Origin: CAVQCJ01 sp963771835
GTDB lineage: Bacteria; Actinomycetota; Actinomycetes; Prado026
Length of the DNA: 64,000 nucleotides
Direction of reading: 5' to 3'
Assembly (NCBI GenBank): GCA_963771835.1
Contig: CAVYVA010000006.1
Span: forward strand, 36,781 to 100,780
Shown here: positions 9,646 through 19,804 of the stretch, piece by piece
Layout: every line of letters starts with the position of its first letter
Numbering within the stretch: the first letter of the stretch is position 1
The notes under the pieces: model-generated
Told to the model about the DNA's origin: nothing
Database searches by the model: none
The model's input: the letters and a program-made list of their open reading frames with translations, nothing else
Program-made: the position numbers and the translations under genes

Positions 9646-10523
9646 ATGTATCCGTCCCGGTTCCGCTACGAGGCCCCGCGCTCGCTCGACGAGGCGATCG
9701 GCCTGCTGCACCAGGGCGCCGGCGAGGCCAAGGTGCTCGCCGGCGGGCAGAGCCTGGTCCCGCTGCTGAAGCTGCGCTTCGCCGCGCCGGAGCTGCTGGT
9801 CGACATCAACAACATCCCGGGCTGGACTACCACCGGGTGGACGCCGACGGCACCATCCACGTCGGCGCGCTGTGCCGGCACGCCGACCTGGAGCGCTCGA
9901 CCATCCTCGCCGCCCGGCAGCCGACGATGGCCGCCGCCGCCCCGCTGATCGCCGACCCGATCGTGCGCAACCGCGGCACCCTGGTCGGCTCGCTGTGCCA
10001 CGCCGACCCGCAGGGCGACTGGGCGTCGGTGGTGACCGCGCTCGGCGGGCACGTCGTCGCCCAGGGACCCGGCGGCCGGCGCACCATCCCGGTCGCGGAG
10101 TTCGTCAGCGGCCCGTTCCAGAACGTGCTCGCCTACGACGAGATCGCCGTCGAGGCCGTCATCCCGGCGTCCGAAGGGCACCCCCGCCGGCGGCTACCTC
10201 AAGCTGGAGCGGCGGGTCGGCGACTTCGCCACCGCCGGCGTGGCCGTGGCGATCGAGACCTCGGGCGACCTGGTCACCCGGGCCGGCATCGCCCTGACCG
10301 GCGTCGGCGGCTCGACCATCGACGCCACCGAGGCCGGGCAGGCGCTGGTGGGCCAGGCCGCTGACGCGCGGACAGCATCGGCCGGGCCGCCGACCTGGCC
10401 GCGCAGGCGGCCCGGCCCCGGACCGACCACCGCGGCAGCGCGGAGTACAAGCGGCACATCGTGCACACGTTCGTCGTGCGCATCCTGACCCGCATCACCG
10501 AGTCCGCGGAGAGGGCGGCCTGA
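9646..10523 (+). CDS. coxM: CO dehydrogenase medium (FAD-binding) subunit (copy 2), frame-disrupted
   Basis: FAD subunit of the second CO dehydrogenase. It starts MYPSRFRYEAPRSLDEAIGL, with the FAD signatures AGGQSLVPLLKLRFA and VRNRGTLVGSLCHADPQGD, and ends SAEYKRHIVHTFVVRILTR. The frame changes near 9825 (one base missing), 10185 (one extra) and 10365 (one extra). The three pieces make a normal CoxM of about 290 residues. The stop at 10523 is 1 nt before the coxS ATG. It is divergent from coxM copy 1; the two copies are clearly paralogous, not identical. Confidence 0.9.
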
Positions 10524-10524
10524 C

Positions 10525-11083
<559 letters not shown>

Positions 11084-11087
<4 letters not shown>

Positions 11088-13477
11088 CGCAGGCACTGGA
11101 CGAGATCAAGATCGGCGGGATGGGCGCGAGCCGCAAGCGCGTCGAGGACAACCGCTTCATCCGCGGCCGGGGCAACTACGTCGACGACATCGTGCTGCCC
11201 GGCATGCTGCACATGGAGATCCTGCGCAGCCCGCTGGCGCACGCCCGGATCAGGTCGATCGACACGAGCAAGGCGTGGGACATCCCCGGCGTCCGGCTGG
11301 TGCTGACCGGCGAGATGATGGCGACCCGCAACCTGGCCTGGATGCCGACGCTCTCCTACGACACGCAGGCCGTGCTGGCCACCGACAAGGTGCGCTTCCA
11401 GGGCCAGGAGGTCGCCTGCGTCATCGCCGACGACCCGTACATCGCCAAGGACGCCTGCGAGGCGATCGTCGTCGACTACGAGCCGCTGCCGGTGATCGTC
11501 AACCCGACCCAGGCGATGGCCGCCGGCGCGCCGCTGATCCGCGACGACAAGGAGAACCAGCACGACAACGTCGTCTACGACTGGGAGGTCGGCGACCAGG
11601 GCGGGCACCGACCGGGCGTTCGAGCAGGCCGACGTGGTCTCCAAGCTCGAGCTGCACTACCCGCGCTCGCACCCGTCCCCGATCGAGTGCTGCGGGTCGA
11701 TCGCCGACTTCAACCGGGCGACGTCCAAGCTGACCGTCTACATGACCACCCAGGCGCCGCACATCATCCGGGCCGCGGTCGCGCTGGTCGCCGAGCTGCC
11801 CGAGCACATGATCCGGATCGTCTCGCCCGACCTCGGCGGCGGCTTCGGCAACAAGGTGCCGGTCTACCCCGGCTACGTCATGTCGATCCTCGCCTCGATC
11901 CTGCTCGAGCGGCCGGTGAAGTGGATCGAGGACAAGTCCGGCAACCTGATCTCGACCGGCTTCGGCCGCGACGTCTACCTGCACGGGCGAGATGGCGCTG
12001 CGCCGGGACGGCAAGATCCTCGGCGTCCGGATGCACACCGACGCCGACCACGGCGCGTTCTTCTCCGACGCCCAGCCGAGCAAGTTCAAGATCGGCCTGA
12101 TGCACTCGGCGTTCTCCTGCTACGACATCCCGGCCGCGCACCTGACCGCGCGCGGCATGTACACGAACAAGGCGCCGGGCGGGGTCGCCTACCGGTGCTC
12201 GTTCCGGGTCACCGAGGCGATGTTCTTCCAGGAACGGATGGTGCAGGCGGCCGCCGACGACCTCGGCATGGACCAGGCCGAGTTCCGGCGGATGCAACTT
12301 CGTCCGCGACGACGACTTCCCGCACCGCACGCCGTTCGGCTTCCTCACCGACTCCGGCCAGTACGGCAAGTGCCTGGACGTCGGGCTGGAGGCCGTCGGC
12401 TACCAGGACTTCCTCGCGCAGAAGGAGGAGGCCCGCAAGCGCGGCCGCCTGCTCGGCATCGGCATCTCGACGATGACCGAGCCGCTCGGCGCCGGCAACA
12501 GCCGCGAGTACGACATCCTCGGCATCAAGATGTTCGACTCGGCCGAGCTGCGGGTGCACATGACCGGCAAGGCGATCCTGCGCACCGGCGCGAAGACCCA
12601 GGGCCAGGGGCACGAGACGACCTGGGCGCAGATCGTCGCCCACGAGCTCGGCATCCCGGCCGAGGACATCGTCGTCGAGGAGGGCGACACCGACACCGCG
12701 CCGTTCGGCATGGGCACCTACGCCTCGCGCAGCACGCCGGTCGCCGGCGCGGCCGTCGCGATGGTGTCCCGCAAGGTCCGGGCCAAGGCGCGCAAGCTCG
12801 CCGCGCACCTGCTCGAGGTGTCCGAGGAGGACGTCGAGTGGGAGCTCGGCCGCTTCTACGTGCGCAGCGCGCCCGGACCGCGGCGTCACCATCCAGGAGT
12901 GCGCGATGGCGGCGTACAGCAACATGCCCGACGGCATGGAGCCGGGCCTGGAGAACGTCGCCTACTACGACCCGCCGAACCTGACCTGGCCGTTCGGCTG
13001 CTACATCGTCACCGTCGAGGTCGACCCGCAGACCGGCGTGTGGGACGTGCTGAGCGTGGTCGCGGTCGACGACTGCGGCGTGCGGATCAACCCGATGATC
13101 GTCGAGGGCCAGATCATGGGCGGGCTGACCGAGGCGTTCGCCATGGCCAGCATGCAGTTCATCACCTTCGACGCCGAGGGCAACTGCGTCGGGTCCAACT
13201 ACATGGACTACCTGCTGCCGACCGCGTGGGAGACGCCCGGGTTCGAGCTGCACGAGGTCGTCACGCCCGTGCCCGCACCACCCGATCGGCGCCAAGGGCG
13301 TCGGCGAGTGCGCGACCGTCGGCGGCCCGGCGGCGTTCGTCAACGCGGTGCATGGACGCGCTCAAGGACACCGGCGTGCGCAACATCGACATGCCGCTGC
13401 TGCCGGACCGCGTGTACGAGGCGCTCACCGAGCGGCACGACGTCTCCGGCGCACCGCCGGTCCGGTCGGACGACTGA
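11084..13477 (+). CDS. coxL: Aerobic CO dehydrogenase large subunit, form I (copy 2), frame-disrupted
   Basis: Mo-Cu catalytic subunit with the exact canonical form I loop VAYRCSFR (near 12185-12210), plus GGGFGNKV, QGQGHETT and KGVGE. The span is 798 codons. Frame changes occur near 11605, 11990, 12295, 12870, 13275 and 13350. The joined product aligns along its whole length with copy 1 (for example NLAWMPTL...QAVLATDKVRFQGQEVA in both). The C-terminus ends at TGA 13475-13477, overlapping the next ATG. Copy 1 has Ser and copy 2 has Arg at the variable residue of the catalytic loop. With the accessory genes attached downstream, this is likely the main CO dehydrogenase. Confidence 0.9.
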
Positions 13478-14479
13478 TGGAGGCGGGCGGCGCGGCGATG
13501 GAGGGCTGGGACGTCGTCGAGCGGGCCGGCGAGCTGGCCCGGCGCGGCGAGGAGTTCGCGCTGGCCACCGTGGTGTGGCGGCAGGGCCCCTCCTCCGGCC
13601 AGCAGGGCTCGCGGGCGATCGTCACCGCGAGCGGTCAGCTGTACGGCTGGATCGGCGGCGCCTGCGCCGAGCCGGTCGTGATCCGCGAGGCCCAGCGGGT
13701 GATCGCCGAGGGTCAGCCCCGGCTGCTGCTGCTCGGCACCCCCGAGCAGTTCGGCGCCGCCGTGCCGGACGGGATGCGGGTGATCCCGATCTCCTGCCAG
13801 AGCGAGGGAGCCCTGGAGGTCTACGTCGAGCCGGTCCTGCCCGGCGCCGCACCTGGTGGTCGTCGGGCGCTCGCCGATGGCGCACACGCTCGCCGACCTG
13901 GCCGGCGGCGCTGGGCTGGCGCACCGACCTCGTCGACGGGGCGGACTTCTCCGCGGCGGCGGTGGACGCCCGCTCGATCGTCGTGGTCGCCACCCAGGGC
14001 CACGGCGACGAGGAGGCCGTCGAGCAGGCGGTGGCCGGCTTCCCGGCCTTCCTCGGGCTGGTCGCGTCCCGCCGCCGCGGCGAGGCGGTCCTGGGCTACC
14101 TCGCCGACCGTGGCGTGCCGCACGAACCTGCTGGACCGGGTGCGGGTGCCGGTCGGCCTCGACCTGGGCCATACCTCGCACCGCGAGATCGCGGTCGCGA
14201 TCCTCGCCGAGCTGGTCCAGCTGCGGGCCGCCGGCGCGCTCGTCCCCGACCAGTCCGGCGAACCGGCAGAGCAGGGCGAGCGGTCGAGCACGGCGAGCGG
14301 GCAGCGACCGCGCCAGGACAGGCGGTCGACCCGGTCTGCGGGATGACGGTGCCGGCCGACCGGTCCAGCCGGCCGTTCGAGCACGCCGGCGTCACCTACT
14401 ACTTCTGCTGCGCCGGCTGCCGCCACGCCTTCGAGAAGGATCCCGCCTGCCTACCGTCCCCGAGGAGGTCCGATGCTGA
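13477..14479 (+). CDS. XdhC/CoxF-type maturation factor with C-terminal YHS domain
   Basis: XdhC-family proteins bind molybdenum cofactor and help sulfurate it for xanthine oxidase-family enzymes; CoxF and CoxI are relatives in CO dehydrogenase maturation. The N-terminal XdhC_CoxI part (ATVVWRQGPSSGQQGSRAI, GWIGGACAEPVV) is followed by a Rossmann-like C-terminal part (HLVVVGRSPMAHTLADL, VVVATQGHGDEEAV, HTSHREIAVAILAEL). A YHS domain is then fused on (DPVCGMTV...GVTYYFCCAGCRHAFEKDP), a Cys-rich metal-handling module. The ATG at 13477 overlaps the coxL TGA. Frame changes lie near 13850, 13905, 14130 and 14455-14465. The end overlaps the start of coxG. The YHS domain could bind copper or another metal for the Mo-Cu site, but that is inference. 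Confidence 0.82.
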
Positions 14480-15059
14480 TCAAGACCGACTTCGAGGTGG
14501 CCGAGTCCGTCGGACAAGGTGTGGAAGTTCTTCGACGACATCCCCCAGGTGGCCGCCTGCCTGCCCGGCGCGGAGCTGACCGAGGACCTCGGCGACGACA
14601 CGTACCGCGGCAAGGTCGCGATCCGGATGGGCCCGGTCAAGATGCAGTTCGCCGGCACCGCCACGATCACCGAGCGCGACGAGACCGCCAAGCGCATCGT
14701 GGTCGACGCCGCCGGCGCCGAGGAGAAGGGCCGCGGCCAGGCCGCGATGCTGGTCACCGCGCACCTGGTGCCGGCCGGTCGCGGCACCAAGGTCGAGGTG
14801 GTCCAGGACCTGCAGCTCTCCGGCGCCGCCGCCCAGTACGGCCGCGGCATGATCTCCGACGTCACCGCCGTGCTGATGCGCGACTTCGCCGCGAACATGC
14901 AGCGGCGGATCGGCGCCATCGACCGGGGCCTGTCCCCGGACCAGGTCGGCGCGGCCGCGCCGGCCAGCGGCTTCGCCATCGGGCTGCGGGCGATGCGGAT
15001 GGCGCTGACCCGGGTCTTCAGGCGCTTCTTCGCTGCCCTACCAGCCCAACCCGAGCTGA
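14473..15059 (+). CDS. coxG: CoxG, START/SRPBCC-fold membrane anchor of CO dehydrogenase
   Basis: CoxG-family proteins recruit CO dehydrogenase to the membrane and help electron transfer to quinone. The SRPBCC domain is typical: KVWKFFDDIPQVAACLPGAE, then TYRGKVAIRMGPVKMQFAGT, and GRGMISDV near the end of the domain. A C-terminal tail (ALTRVFRRFF, then LPYQPNPS after correction) could be the membrane-interacting or lipid-gripping part known in the family. The ATG at 14473 overlaps the previous gene. One extra base near 14517 and one near 15031 disrupt the frame; the stop is TGA 15057-15059. The next gene starts 12 nt later. Confidence 0.88.
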
Positions 15060-15071
15060 GGAGGACGACCC

Positions 15072-15328
15072 ATGGTGCTGTGGTGGATCGGCAACGCGCT
15101 GCTGCTGCTGGCCGTCGTGCCCGTGCTCGTCGCCCTGCTCAACCGGCGTGCTGGCCGCGCTCGAGCGCATCCGCGGGGCGTCCGACGACATCCTCGCCGG
15201 CGGCGTCGCGCTGGTCGGGGAGCTGGACGAGCGTGCCCGAGATGCTGGCGACCACCGACCGGACCATCGACGACGTGGCCGTCGGCGCCGTCCGCTACGC
15301 GGGCTCCGTCGCGAAGCTGCTCGGCTGA
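15072..15328 (+). CDS. Tiny membrane protein 1 of the coxG-linked array
   Basis: About 84 residues after correcting frame changes near 15148 and 15232. One N-terminal transmembrane helix (WWIGNALLLLAVVPVLVALL) is followed by a soluble, amphipathic-helical part (ERIRGASDDILAGGVALVGE, then TDRTIDDVAVGAVRYAGSVA). A GGAGG ribosome site precedes the ATG. It is the first of five small same-strand genes directly after coxG, all with one membrane helix plus a short helical tail. I do not recognise a named family. Co-transcription with coxG suggests a membrane scaffold for CO dehydrogenase, by inference only. Confidence 0.65.
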
Positions 15329-15346
15329 GCAGGGAGGAGAACCGTC

Positions 15347-15575
15347 ATGCCGGCCGCCGCCTGGGTCACCATGGTCATCTCCGCGCTGATCATCCGGCCG
15401 CAGCCCTCGGGCTGCTGCGGGTCATCATCCACCTCGACGTGGTGCGCCAGACGCTCGCGAACGTCATCGGCGGCGTCGCAGGTCGTCGCCGACGCAGACC
15501 CGCACCGTCCCCGAGGTCCTGCCCTCGGTCAACGCGAGCCTCAAGCCCGTCCGCGACTTCTGCGAGACGGTGTGA
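15347..15575 (+). CDS. Tiny membrane protein 2 of the coxG-linked array, frame-disrupted
   Basis: About 75 residues, read in three pieces: MPAAAWVTMVISALI, then AALGLLRVIIHLDVVRQTLA, then TVPEVLPSVNASLKPVRDFC. One hydrophobic helix lies at the N-terminus and an amphipathic helix follows. An AGGGAGGAG ribosome site precedes the ATG, which supports a real gene. The stop is TGA at 15573-15575. Same layout as its neighbours; function unknown. Confidence 0.55.
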
Positions 15576-15594
15576 CCCGGCGAGAGGAGCCGAC

Positions 15595-15857
15595 GTGCTA
15601 GTCGCAGCGAGCACCTCGACCACCGGCTGGGTGGTCGGCTACACGATCGGGATCGTCGTGGTGCTGGTGGTCGTCGCCCTGGTGGTGCCGATCCTGTGCT
15701 CGCGCACGCGATCGGCAACGAGGCGAAGGTCATCGACGACTCCCTCACCGAGTCCGTGCACAACACCGCGGCGCTGAAGGAGCTGCACACGACGATCGAC
15801 TACGCCGAGGTCATCGTGGCCGGGCTCAACCGCGGACGCACCAGGCTGGGAGGCTGA
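15595..15857 (+). CDS. Tiny membrane protein 3 of the coxG-linked array, frame-disrupted
   Basis: About 87 residues with a GTG start behind an AGAGGAG ribosome site. A long hydrophobic helix (VGYTIGIVVVLVVVALVVPI) is followed by a soluble tail (AHAIGNEAKVIDDSLTESVH, then TTIDYAEVIVAGLNRGRTRL). One frame change lies near 15700. The stop at 15857 is 1 nt before the next ATG, indicating one transcript. The tail resembles the linker of sensory membrane proteins, but no enzymatic domain is present. Confidence 0.62.
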
Positions 15858-15858
15858 C

Positions 15859-16159
15859 ATGGACGCACTGTCCGCCGCCGAGCTGACCTCGACCCAGAAC
15901 AACCTGTGGTGGGGCGCGATCATCGGCGGTGTCGTCGTCGTGCGTCGCCGTCGCCGCGCTGCTCACGATCCTGGTCGTCCTGGTCCGGACGATCGACCGG
16001 CGGGTCGTGCAGGTCCGGGACACGCTGCAGGCCGCGGCGGCCAACACCGCCGACACGGCGCTGATCGCCGAGACCGCCGACGGCGTCGACGCGGTCCTCG
16101 CCGAAGGCCTGGAGCACCACCTGTTCCTGGGCCGCGTCCTCGGGAAGGTGAGGTCGTGA
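15859..16159 (+). CDS. Tiny membrane protein 4 of the coxG-linked array, frame-disrupted
   Basis: About 100 residues. A short N-terminal segment (MDALSAAELTSTQNNLWWGA) leads into one transmembrane helix (VAVAALLTILVVLVRTI), then a coiled-coil-like tail (QVRDTLQAAAANTADTALIA). One frame change lies near 15938. The layout resembles the membrane-proximal part of methyl-accepting or HAMP proteins, without any signalling domain. It immediately follows protein 3. Confidence 0.62.
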
Positions 16160-16163
16160 CGCG

Positions 16164-16565
16164 ATGGTCGTGCTGTCCGTCGATCGACATCGTCCTGCTC
16201 ATCGCCGGGCTGGCGTTCTACCTCTTCGTCGTGGGCGACCCAGCTCACCCGGATCGCCACGAACCTCGAGGAGTGCGCCGAGCTGGTCCGCACGATCGTC
16301 GCGCAACGCCGAGGTGATCCGACCCGGCGTCGAGCACATCAACCGCACCGGCGGCGTCGTGGCCGGCGCCCTGCCGCTGCTGTACGGGATGGCCGAGGGC
16401 ATCGTCGTCGGCGTCACGCCGCGTCCCGAGCCCCCGGTCGAGCGGCCGCCGGCCCGGCCCGCCTCCGGCCGGCGCCGGTCGCGGCTGCACGACGGCGTCG
16501 GCTACGAGCCGGTGGCCGTAGCGCGCGATCGCCCACGGGGTCGTCCGGGTCGCGGCCGGTGGTGA
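16164..16565 (+). CDS. Tiny membrane protein 5 of the coxG-linked array, frame-disrupted
   Basis: About 120-130 residues. One transmembrane helix (IDIVLLIAGLAFYLFVVG) is followed by a helical tail (TQLTRIATNLEECAELVRTI, then NAEVIRPGVEHINRTGGVVA), a second hydrophobic stretch (GALPLLYGMAEGIVVGV) and a Pro/Arg-rich end. Frame changes fall near 16180, 16240 and 16300, so the exact start and end are uncertain. It converges on, and overlaps the end of, the minus-strand GIY-YIG-like gene. Confidence 0.5.
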   Translation: MVVLSVDRHRPAHRRAGVLPLRRGRPSSPGSPRTSRSAPSWSARSSRNAEVIRPGVEHINRTGGVVAGALPLLYGMAEGIVVGVTPRPEPPVERPPARPASGRRRSRLHDGVGYEPVAVARDRPRGRPGRGRW

Positions 16566-16974
16566 GCGGTCCGGTCGTGGGCGCCCGGTACTCGCCGATC
16601 CACTCGTCCTTCCACGACCGGTCGTACTGCTGCTCGTTGCAGCTCGGGCTGGTAGATCGCGCACAGCTCCTGCGCGATCTGCTCGCGGTGCGAGGCAGCC
16701 CGCCGGGCACCTCGTAGGTGCAGATGTAGACCTTCCAGCGGTCGCCGGCCCGGCTCGACCCAGCAGGCGGCGCGCCGGGTGGCCGAACGGGAACCGCTCG
16801 CGCGGACAGGTCCTCGGAGTGCCCGACGTAGATGACCGCGTACCGGTCCGGCTTGGTCTGCGGGTCCGGCTTGTAGACGATCGCGTAGACCGCGGGGACC
16901 GCCGGCGGCGTCCAGCCGCCGAGGACCCGCGGCCCCTCGAACGGGTAGCCGGCGAGCGAGCCGAGCCGGATCAC
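16502..16974 (-). CDS. GIY-YIG-like hypothetical protein, frame-disrupted
   Basis: About 150-185 residues. The middle reads AVYAIVYKPDPQTKPDRYAV, then IYVGHSEDLSA, resembling the GIY-YIG fold core (VYAIVYK for GIY, IYVG for YIG). It is followed by FPFGHPRRACWVE, RWKVYICTYEVPGG and SCNEQQYDRSWKDEWIGEYR. GIY-YIG nucleases cut DNA, but many small bacterial members have no known substrate, and I did not confirm all catalytic residues. The GTG start overlaps the stop of the upstream 96-residue gene. About four frame changes lie between 16640 and 16800, and the C-terminal end is uncertain. It lies downstream of coxD-coxE on the same strand. Confidence 0.5.
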
Positions 16975-17260
16975 TCGTCGCGTCGTCCGTCGTCCGTCGT
17001 CCTCGCTCGACGGCCACCGCCCGGACGATCGGCCACGGCGGCAGGCCGGCCCTGGCCGCGGCGCCGGCGAAGTCCGCCGTCGCCCGCTCGACGGCCTGCT
17101 CGCGGGCGTCCGCCTCGACGACGAGCTGGGCGCCGTAGCGCGTGGTGCCGATGCCGGAGGCGATCCCGCCGTGCGCGGCGACCGCGTCCGCCAGCTCGAC
17201 CACCTCCTCGAGCATCACCTCGCGGTCGCCCTCGGCGACCACCGCCACGCTCCACCTCAC
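16971..17260 (-). CDS. Small conserved hypothetical protein (~96 aa)
   Basis: Starts GTG with MRWSVAVVAEGDREVMLEEV and continues with an alpha/beta pattern (HGGIASGIGTTRYGAQLVVE, then TADFAGAAARAGLPPWPIVR). It ends ...TTDDGRRDE after one frame change near 16985. No family recognised. It starts 9 nt after the coxE stop and its TGA overlaps the GTG of the GIY-YIG-like gene, so it belongs to the coxD-coxE transcript. Confidence 0.6.
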
Positions 17261-17269
17261 CGGATCCTC

Positions 17270-18405
17270 CTAGCCCAGCCCGGGCAGCAGCGCGGCGAAC
17301 TCTTCCAGGCTGCGCAGGTCGTGGCCGGACAGCAGCAGGTCGACGTGCGGCGCGGCCACCATCATGCCGAGCGTGCTCGGCCGGAACTGCGCGTCGCTCG
17401 CCCTTGTGCGGGTTCAGCCACACCACCCGATGGCTCAGCCTCGACAGCCGCTCCATCGCCGTGGCCAGCACGGCCGGGTCGCCGCGGTCGAGACCGTCCG
17501 AGCAGATCACCACGATCCCGCCCCGGCACACGCCGCGCCGGCCCCAGTCCCGCACGAACGCCTGCAGCGAGTCGCCGATCCGGGTCCCGCCCTCCCAGTC
17601 GAAGACGGCCCTGGCGGCGCGTTCCAGGGCGTCGTCGGGACGGCGGTGCTCCAGCTCCCTGGTGATCCGGGTCAGCCGGGTGCCGAAGCAGAACACCTCG
17701 ACCCGGGCCGCCGCCCGGCTGGTGGAGTACGCGAACTGCAGCAGGTTGCGCGAGTAGTCCGCCATCGACCCGGAGACGTCCAGGATGAGGACCAGCGGCC
17801 GTGGCCGGAGCCGGCGCCGGCGCCAGTAGCAGCTCGGCCGGCTCGCCGTGCGTGCGCATCGTCTCGCGCACCGTCCGGCGCAGGTCGGGCGCTCGCCCGC
17901 GCGAGCGGGCGCCGACCGTCCGGCGGGTGCGGCGGCGCGGCGGCGTCAGCCGGATCCGCGCCATGATCCGGCGCAGCGCAGCCAGCTCCTCGGGGGTGCA
18001 GGCCGCGAACGACTTGTTCTTGCAGCGCGTCCGCGTCCGAGGCGATCAGGCCGAGCTCGGCCTCGCTGCTCGCGGGCGGTCCCGCCCCGGCTCGGTCTCC
18101 GGGACCTGCAGGACCGCAGCGGTCTCGACCCTGGCCCGGATCGTCGGCCGGACCGGCTCGGGGAGCCCGTCGGCCTCGTCCAGGAAGAACCGCCGGAACA
18201 CCCGGTCGTACACCGGGATCTGGTCGTGCCGGGTCACCATCGTGGTCCGCCCCGCCCAGTACAGGTCGAGCAGGTCGGTCGGGTCCAGCGGGGCCATCGC
18301 CGCGCAGTACGTCAGCACGTCGCCGGACCCGACCGGCAGCCCGGCCGAGCGCAGCTCGCGGGCGAAGTCGACGAGCAGGGCGACGAACGACGCGTCGTCA
18401 GGCAC
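17270..18405 (-). CDS. coxE: CoxE, VWA-domain protein, frame-disrupted
   Basis: CoxE carries a von Willebrand A domain and works with the AAA+ protein CoxD to build the Mo-Cu site of CO dehydrogenase. The N-terminal half begins MPDDASFVALLVDFARELRS, typical of the family. The MIDAS metal site DVSGSM is at about 17770-17790, followed by ICSDGLDRGDP and VVWLNPHKG. The C-terminus (HVDLLLSGHDLRSLEEFAAL) ends at TAG 17270-17272. The total (~378 residues) matches CoxE. At least four frame changes lie between 17350 and 18050. The ATG at 18405 overlaps the coxD end by 8 nt. Confidence 0.82.
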
Positions 18406-19278
18406 CGGAGGCGATCTCTTCCAGGTTGTCCCGCACCAGGTCGAGGTCGTCGCGCTCCTTCACCACGGCGCCGAGCGTGTCGGCGACGGTCCTGGCGTCC
18501 AGCTCGGTCTCGCCGAGCACGTCGAGCGTGCGCACCCAGTCGATCGTCTCGGCGACCCCGGGCGGCTTGGCCAGGTCCATGGACGCGCAGCCGGTTCACC
18601 GCGGCGACGACCTTCCTGGCCAGCGTCCTGCGGACACGCCCGGCGCCCGGAGCCAGGATGATCTCCACCTCGCGCTCGGCGCTGGGGTAGCCGACCCAGT
18701 GGTACAGGCAGCGGCGCTTGAGCGCGTCGTGCAGCTCGCGGGTGCGGTTGGAGGTGAGCACGACGATCGGCGCGCTCTCGGCGCGTGATCGTCCCGATCT
18801 CCGGGATGCTGATCTGGAAGTCCGAGAGCACCTCGAGCAGGAACGCCTCGAACTCGTCGTCGGCGCGGTCCACCTCGTCGATGAGCAGCACCGCCCGGTT
18901 CCCGGCGCGGACCGCCTCGAGCAGCGGCCGCTCGAGCAGGAACTTCGGGCCGAACAGCTTGTCGACGGCCGCGTCGTCCTCGACGTGCCGCTCGGACAGC
19001 GCCCGGATCTGCAGCATCTGCCGCGCGTAGTCCCACTCGTACAGGGCCTGGTTGGTGTCGATCCCCTCGTAGCACTGCAGGCGGATCAGCTTGCGGCCGA
19101 ACACCGCGGCCAGCACCTTGGCGACCTCGGTCTTGCCGACCCCGACCTCGCCCTCGAGCAGGATCGGCCGATCCAGCGACAGCGCGACGAACAGGGCCGT
19201 GGACAGCCCGCGGTCAGCGAGGTAGCCGCCGTCGCGCAGGATCTCGGTCAGCCCGCCGACGGTCTCCGGACGATCCAT
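18398..19278 (-). CDS. coxD: CoxD, MoxR-type AAA+ ATPase
   Basis: AAA+ chaperone-like ATPase that, with CoxE, matures the CO dehydrogenase active site. Walker A is GEVGVGKTE (about residues 43-51), Walker B AVLLIDEVDRAD, and sensor 1 VLTSNRTRELHDALKRRCLY after correction. The length is ~293 residues, normal for CoxD. Frame changes lie near 18785 and 18590. The C-terminus ends ...DNLEEIASGA at 18398, overlapping coxE. It is first in the minus-strand accessory operon coxD-coxE-96 aa-GIY-YIG. Confidence 0.88.
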
Positions 19279-19330
19279 CCAGTGCTCTCCTCACCGACGC
19301 CGCGCTGGCTGCCAGGCCGGGCAGCCGCGG

Positions 19331-19606
19331 TCAGTCGGCCGGCGAGGAGCCGAGGACCAGGTCGCGGATGCTGCCGCCCGCCGTGCTCAGCTTGCCCTCG
19401 CGCGCCAGCTTGCTCCGCCAGGCCTCGCGCAGGTCGCTGCCCGGCTCGGCCATGCCGTCGAAGGTGATCTCCTTCATGTTCTTGCACGACTTCTTCGGCT
19501 CGAAGGTGGCGTCGAGGTCCTCGCTCGTCTGACCCTGCGCCGCCCACACCGCACGGAGCACCTCGACCGGCTCGTCAGCCTCGTGCGCATCCGCGTGCTG
19601 GGTCAT
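19331..19606 (-). CDS. Small hypothetical protein (91 aa)
   Basis: Starts MTQHADAHEADEPVEVLRAV. It is acidic at first, then Lys-rich with a single Cys (FEPKKSCKNMKEITFDGMAE), and ends GGSIRDLVLGSSPAD. No membrane segment and no recognised family. It lies 52 nt upstream of coxD on the same strand and may be co-transcribed with it. The ATG at 19606 was preferred over an upstream start in a Pro/Thr-rich run because codon use looks coding only from there. Confidence 0.55.
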   Translation of the reverse strand: MTQHADAHEADEPVEVLRAVWAAQGQTSEDLDATFEPKKSCKNMKEITFDGMAEPGSDLREAWRSKLAREGKLSTAGGSIRDLVLGSSPAD

Positions 19607-19696
19607 GGTCGGCGTCCTCTCGGCGGGCTCGTGCTCGTCCGGCTTCACTGTACGACGGCCGGTGGATCCGGGCGACTGCGGAATAAGCATTTCCTT

Positions 19697-19736
19697 ACTC
19701 GCGCGGACTCGCACGGACTCGCGCGGACTCGCGCGG
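19697..19736. repeat. Four tandem copies of a 10-bp repeat
   Basis: Four head-to-tail copies of ACTCGCGCGG, the second with one change (ACTCGCACGG). They lie between the 91-aa gene and the hairpin at 19749. No coding role is seen; it could be replication slippage or a protein-binding array. Confidence 0.8.
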
Positions 19737-19748
19737 ACAGACGAGAAG

Positions 19749-19784
19749 ACCCGGCGCCCTGGGGGGTCACCCAGGGCGCCGGGT
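19749..19784. terminator. Strong hairpin, likely terminator of the 19805 gene
   Basis: A perfect inverted repeat: 15-bp arms (19749-19763 and 19770-19784, ACCCGGCGCCCTGGG and its complement) with a 6-nt loop. It lies 20 nt beyond the stop of the minus-strand gene 19805-20386. There is no clear T-run, as is common for GC-rich actinobacterial terminators. Confidence 0.7.
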
Positions 19785-19804
19785 CGGGACGGTCGGACCG
19801 TCGC

